A DNA stretch of 64,000 bases from the NCBI RefSeq assembly GCF_009910325.1, contig NZ_SUMG01000004.1:62001-126000 (forward strand), in the 5' to 3' direction. Source of the stretch: Isachenkonia alkalipeptolytica. GTDB taxonomy: Bacteria > Bacillota > Clostridia > Peptostreptococcales > T1SED10-28. The notes beneath the pieces are model-generated. The model saw nothing but the letters and a program-made list of their open reading frames with translations. It was not told the origin of the DNA and made no database searches. Of the stretch, positions 60,881 through 64,000 are shown in pieces. Position 1 is the first letter of the stretch; each line of letters opens with the position of its first letter. The translations under genes and the position numbers were made by a program.

Positions 60881-63655
60881 ATGGCAAAAGTAGAGGAAAA
60901 GACCAACTTTAATAAATCAAAGCGTTTTAATTTTGCGCTGAACTGGGCGGATGTTGATGGGCGGGAGTACCGACAAGAAATTTTAGACCTGGCCAACAAA
61001 ATTGGAAGAACCAAGGCCGGTAGTAGCAGAGAAGCGATTCCTTTTGGCCCGGAATATTATGCCCTAGAACCGATTGTAGATCCTTATCAAGCGAAAATCG
61101 CCATGCATTTAGAATTTCGTAAAAAGCTTAGCGCTGAAGAGGTGGGGAAAAAAGCGGGAGAACCCTACGAAAAAGTAAAAAAAGCCTTAGATCACATAGC
61201 CTGGGCCGGAGCATCTTTTGTGATAACCGTCGACGGTGTGGATATGTATTGGCAGGACATTTTTGTTCCGGGCCATCTGGAGTTAATAAATATTAATAAA
61301 GAAATTGTAGAAAAACATCCGGAAGTTGCGGAAGCCTTCTATTATTTTGGAAGTAAAAAAGGACCCATGGCTGCGGGGATTATGCCTATTGGAGGGGGAC
61401 CTATGCGGGTGCTGCCCATCGAGCGGTCCATTGATGCCAATACAAAGAAAGCTACCTTTGAAGAGATATCCAAGTATTTAAATGAAGAGGAAGTATTTAC
61501 GGTATCCGACTGTTCCTGTCGAACCTCTAGAGAAGCCATGGGGGAAGGCTGCGGTCATTTAAAAGAAAACATGTGTATTCAAATGGGTCATGCGGCGGAG
61601 TATTACATTAAAACCGGAAGAGGACGACAAATTACTCGGGAAGAAGCCTTTGAGATTATTGAAAAAGCGGAAGACAACGGATTGATGCACTCGGTTCCCA
61701 ATCTGGATGGGATCGGTAAGACCCATGCTATTTGCAACTGTTGCGGTTGCGGGTGTTACGCCATGCGGCTGGCTAATGAGTATTTAAACAATGATATCGT
61801 ACGGTCCAATTACAAGTCCGTGGTGGATGAATCTGAATGTGTGGCTTGCGGGGAATGTGTGGATGTTTGTCCCACCAATGCCTTAAGACTAGGACAAAAG
61901 CTATGTTCCAAGGAAGAAATTGATGAGACCATCACCAAAGTGACGCCAAGAAATACCGAGTGGAAAGAGGATAAATGGAACAGTGATTATCGGATAAACC
62001 GTCAGAACTCTCTGGAGTCAGGAACTTCTCCCTGTATTACCAATTGTCCCGTGCATATTCCGGTACAGGGTTATATCAAACTGGCCGCTCAGGGGAAATA
62101 TCAGGAAGCCTTGGAGCTGATCAAAAAGCATAATCCCCTACCAGCGGTATGCGGACGGATTTGTCCGAGACTTTGCGAGGAAGACTGTACCCGGTGTGAT
62201 GTGGATGAAGCCGTAGCCGTGGATGATATTAAGAAATTTATCGCCGAGAAGGATTTGGACAGTACCACCCGCTACATGCCGAAAAAGAGAAATGATTTTC
62301 ATGATAAAAAAGTAGCCATCATCGGTTCCGGACCTTCGGGACTTAGCTGCGCCTATGATCTTTCCATTGACGGTTATGATGTTACCGTATTTGAAAAGGA
62401 AGAGAAATTAGGGGGGATGCTCACCCTGGGGATTCCATCCTATCGACTGGAAAAAGAGGTACTGGATGCGGAAATCGACGTGATTCGGCAAATGGGTGCA
62501 ACCTTTCAGACCGGAGTGGAAATCGGAAAAGATCTTACCATAGAAGATTTACGAAAACAAGGGTTTAATGCTTTCTTCGTAGCCATTGGGGCTCAGTCGG
62601 GAAGAAAACTGGGTCTTACAGGGGAAGAGGCGGAAGGTGTACAAAGCGGTGTGGATTTCCTTCGCAAAACCGCTCTTGGCGAAGATACCGGGGTAAGGGG
62701 AAAAACCATCGTAATCGGTGGTGGAAACGTAGCGATTGATGTTGCAAGATCTGCGGTTCGACTGGATGACGTTCGCCAAAGCGATATTTACTGTCTGGAA
62801 AATAGAGAAGATATGCCGGCCCACAAAGAAGAAGTGGCGGAAGCCCTGGAAGAAGACGTAAACATTCATAACTCCTGGGGACCTGTAGCAATTATTTCGG
62901 AAAACAACAAAGTAACCGGGGTGGAATTTAAGCGGTGTATTTCCACAATGGATGCTCAGGGACGATTTAATCCGGTATTCGATGAGGGTGAGACAAAGGT
63001 TGTAGAGTGCGACCAGGTATTATTATCTGTTGGGCAGGTGTTTAATTATGGAGACTTACTAAAAGGGGAGGAGGTAAACTTAACTCCACGAAACACTATT
63101 GAAGTGGATTCGGTAACCCTGCAGTCCTCCAAACCGGATATCTTTGCCGGGGGAGATGTGGTCAGCGGTCCAAGACTGGCGATTGATGCTATTGCTGCGG
63201 GAAAAGAGGGGGCCGTGTCCATCCATCGGTTTGTTCAGCATGGTCAGTCCCTAACCTTTGGTCGGGACAATCATTCCTATAAAATGCTGAATAAAGAAAA
63301 CTTAGAGGACTTCGTAGATTATGACGGAACGGAACGTCAACGAATTCAACACGTGGATGGGAAAGAGTCTAAAACCACCTTTAAGGATTTAAGAGGAATT
63401 TTAACCGAAGAACAGATTGAAAAGGAAACCGCCCGGTGCCTGGGCTGTGGTGCGACGAAAGTGGATGAATACCTCTGTGTCGGTTGCGGCGCTTGTACTT
63501 TGAAATGCAAGTTTGATGCCATTGAATTGGAAAAAATTCATGAGATAGAGGGATATGAGATAGATGAATTACCGAAAACCGTTTTGAAAAATGCGGTCAC
63601 AAGAAAAGCAAAGATCACGATCAATAAAGTGAATCCTTTTGTAAAAACACGGTAG
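60881..63655 (+). CDS. multi-cluster iron-sulfur flavoenzyme, GltD-like, between hypB and hypA
   Basis: The product has 924 residues. The N-terminal third carries a cysteine group DCSCRTSREAMGEGCGH (about 209), CNCCGCGC (about 286) and a ferredoxin ACGECVDVCPTNA (about 322). Residues about 384-460 are the GltD/DPYD-type Fe-S domain (CITNCPVHIPVQGY, CGRICPRLCEEDC). FAD motif GSGPSGLSCAYDL is near 481 and NAD(P) motif GGGNVAIDVARSA near 613. The C-terminus has a second ferredoxin (CLGCG near 852, CVGCGACTLKC near 866). It should move electrons between NAD(P)H and ferredoxin-type carriers. Its place between hypB and hypA suggests a link to hydrogenase, which is inference. Confidence 0.86.
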   Translation: MAKVEEKTNFNKSKRFNFALNWADVDGREYRQEILDLANKIGRTKAGSSREAIPFGPEYYALEPIVDPYQAKIAMHLEFRKKLSAEEVGKKAGEPYEKVKKALDHIAWAGASFVITVDGVDMYWQDIFVPGHLELININKEIVEKHPEVAEAFYYFGSKKGPMAAGIMPIGGGPMRVLPIERSIDANTKKATFEEISKYLNEEEVFTVSDCSCRTSREAMGEGCGHLKENMCIQMGHAAEYYIKTGRGRQITREEAFEIIEKAEDNGLMHSVPNLDGIGKTHAICNCCGCGCYAMRLANEYLNNDIVRSNYKSVVDESECVACGECVDVCPTNALRLGQKLCSKEEIDETITKVTPRNTEWKEDKWNSDYRINRQNSLESGTSPCITNCPVHIPVQGYIKLAAQGKYQEALELIKKHNPLPAVCGRICPRLCEEDCTRCDVDEAVAVDDIKKFIAEKDLDSTTRYMPKKRNDFHDKKVAIIGSGPSGLSCAYDLSIDGYDVTVFEKEEKLGGMLTLGIPSYRLEKEVLDAEIDVIRQMGATFQTGVEIGKDLTIEDLRKQGFNAFFVAIGAQSGRKLGLTGEEAEGVQSGVDFLRKTALGEDTGVRGKTIVIGGGNVAIDVARSAVRLDDVRQSDIYCLENREDMPAHKEEVAEALEEDVNIHNSWGPVAIISENNKVTGVEFKRCISTMDAQGRFNPVFDEGETKVVECDQVLLSVGQVFNYGDLLKGEEVNLTPRNTIEVDSVTLQSSKPDIFAGGDVVSGPRLAIDAIAAGKEGAVSIHRFVQHGQSLTFGRDNHSYKMLNKENLEDFVDYDGTERQRIQHVDGKESKTTFKDLRGILTEEQIEKETARCLGCGATKVDEYLCVGCGACTLKCKFDAIELEKIHEIEGYEIDELPKTVLKNAVTRKAKITINKVNPFVKTR

Positions 63656-63662
63656 GATCCTG

Positions 63663-63688
63663 CCCCCTCCCAATAAAAAGGGAGGGGG
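63663..63688 (+). other. GC-rich intergenic hairpin between the flavoenzyme and hypA
   Basis: CCCCCTCCC (63663-63671) pairs with GGGAGGGGG (63680-63688) around AATAAAAA. No T run, so an attenuator or mRNA processing site rather than a full terminator. Confidence 0.5.
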
Positions 63689-63712
63689 ATAATAAAAGAA
63701 AGGAGGACTTCG

Positions 63713-64000
63713 ATGCATGAGTTAGGGATTGTATATGAAGTAATCAAAGTGGTGGATGGTTTTGTAGAAGAAAATCATGTCACGAAAGTAGAAAAAATTG
63801 TGCTGGAAATCGGACAGTTGTCTCAGGCTATCCCAAGATTCATCGAAGAGTGTTATCCCGCAGCAGTAAGCGAGACACCTTATGAAGAAACGAAGTTGGA
63901 AATTATTTCTTTGCCTGCAGAGGGGACCTGTAATTTCTGTAAGGCAAGCTATAACATCGTTGATCATCGCAAGGTTTGTCCCGGCTGTAAGGGAGAAAAT
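63713..64000 (+). CDS. hypA: hydrogenase nickel metallochaperone HypA (3' end outside window)
   Basis: Ninety-six codons are visible. The N-terminus MHELGIVYEV carries the nickel-binding His2 of HypA. The C-terminal zinc site begins with CNFCKASYN and CPGCKGEN (two CxxC pairs, about 78-95). The protein delivers nickel to the hydrogenase large subunit with HypB. Start ATG at 63713 behind AGGAGG. The gene continues past the right edge. Confidence 0.9.
   Translation, partial: MHELGIVYEVIKVVDGFVEENHVTKVEKIVLEIGQLSQAIPRFIEECYPAAVSETPYEETKLEIISLPAEGTCNFCKASYNIVDHRKVCPGCKGEN

Overview
The window looks like a chromosomal segment of an anaerobic, AT-leaning Gram-positive of the class Clostridia, probably an amino-acid-using, sodium-dependent and possibly alkaliphilic or halophilic member. 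The evidence is strong AGGAGG ribosome sites, many lipoproteins with very acidic linkers, several sodium-type carriers (SSS, Na/phosphate, SLC13), a B12-dependent ribonucleotide reductase, nickel-hydrogenase maturation genes, and two genes that read through an in-frame TGA as selenocysteine. No rRNA, tRNA, CRISPR array, phage or active insertion sequence was seen.

Left part (1-24 kb): a partial PHP-domain gene, a PfpI-like lipoprotein, an M24 peptidase with an SSS symporter, a DMT exporter, a stand-alone voltage-sensor protein, a Na/phosphate carrier, a GNAT-nitroreductase fusion, the oxidative pentose phosphate pair gnd-zwf followed by a cyclase-family gene, PhzF, dUTPase, a GH13 amylase lipoprotein, VanZ, the class II ribonucleotide reductase behind a NrdR box, pirin, a Crp/Fnr regulator with a DUF302 protein, and an acidic lipoprotein.

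Middle part (23.7-49 kb): a heliorhodopsin with its retinal lysine; a glycerol operon (glpK, a GlpA-like dehydrogenase, a flavoprotein, a DUF1667 protein) behind a leader with attenuator hairpins; SurA-like and other lipoproteins; an SLC13 carrier; a large orphan surface protein; a DUF1538 membrane protein with a tandem PII-like protein; an operon of a MerA/Lpd-like disulfide reductase, a GrdB/PrdB-like selenoprotein, an M20 dipeptidase and a TVP38 membrane protein; and an ABC operon that matches Escherichia coli ynjBCD plus ynjF.

Right part (49-64 kb): a TetR-DUF6544 pair behind a palindromic operator, a variant histidine phosphatase, a DUF1801 protein, a fused AAC(6')-like acetyltransferase and serine beta-lactamase-fold protein, a methyltransferase, a radical SAM protein, an alpha/beta hydrolase, a small selenoprotein glutaredoxin missed by ordinary ORF calling, an inactive IS481-like transposase next to an FAD oxidase-like gene, and the hypB - iron-sulfur flavoenzyme - hypA cluster cut by the right edge.

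Two patterns run across the window. First, at least four REP-like palindromic elements built around GGGGACGGAGGTA sit in intergenic spaces. Second, several unrelated genes (heliorhodopsin, gnd-zwf, GNAT-nitroreductase, a DUF3221 lipoprotein, the DMT exporter, and more weakly an acidic lipoprotein) are preceded by a GTTTnn-N12-14-GGGTAT signal resembling promoters of a SigB-type general stress sigma factor.
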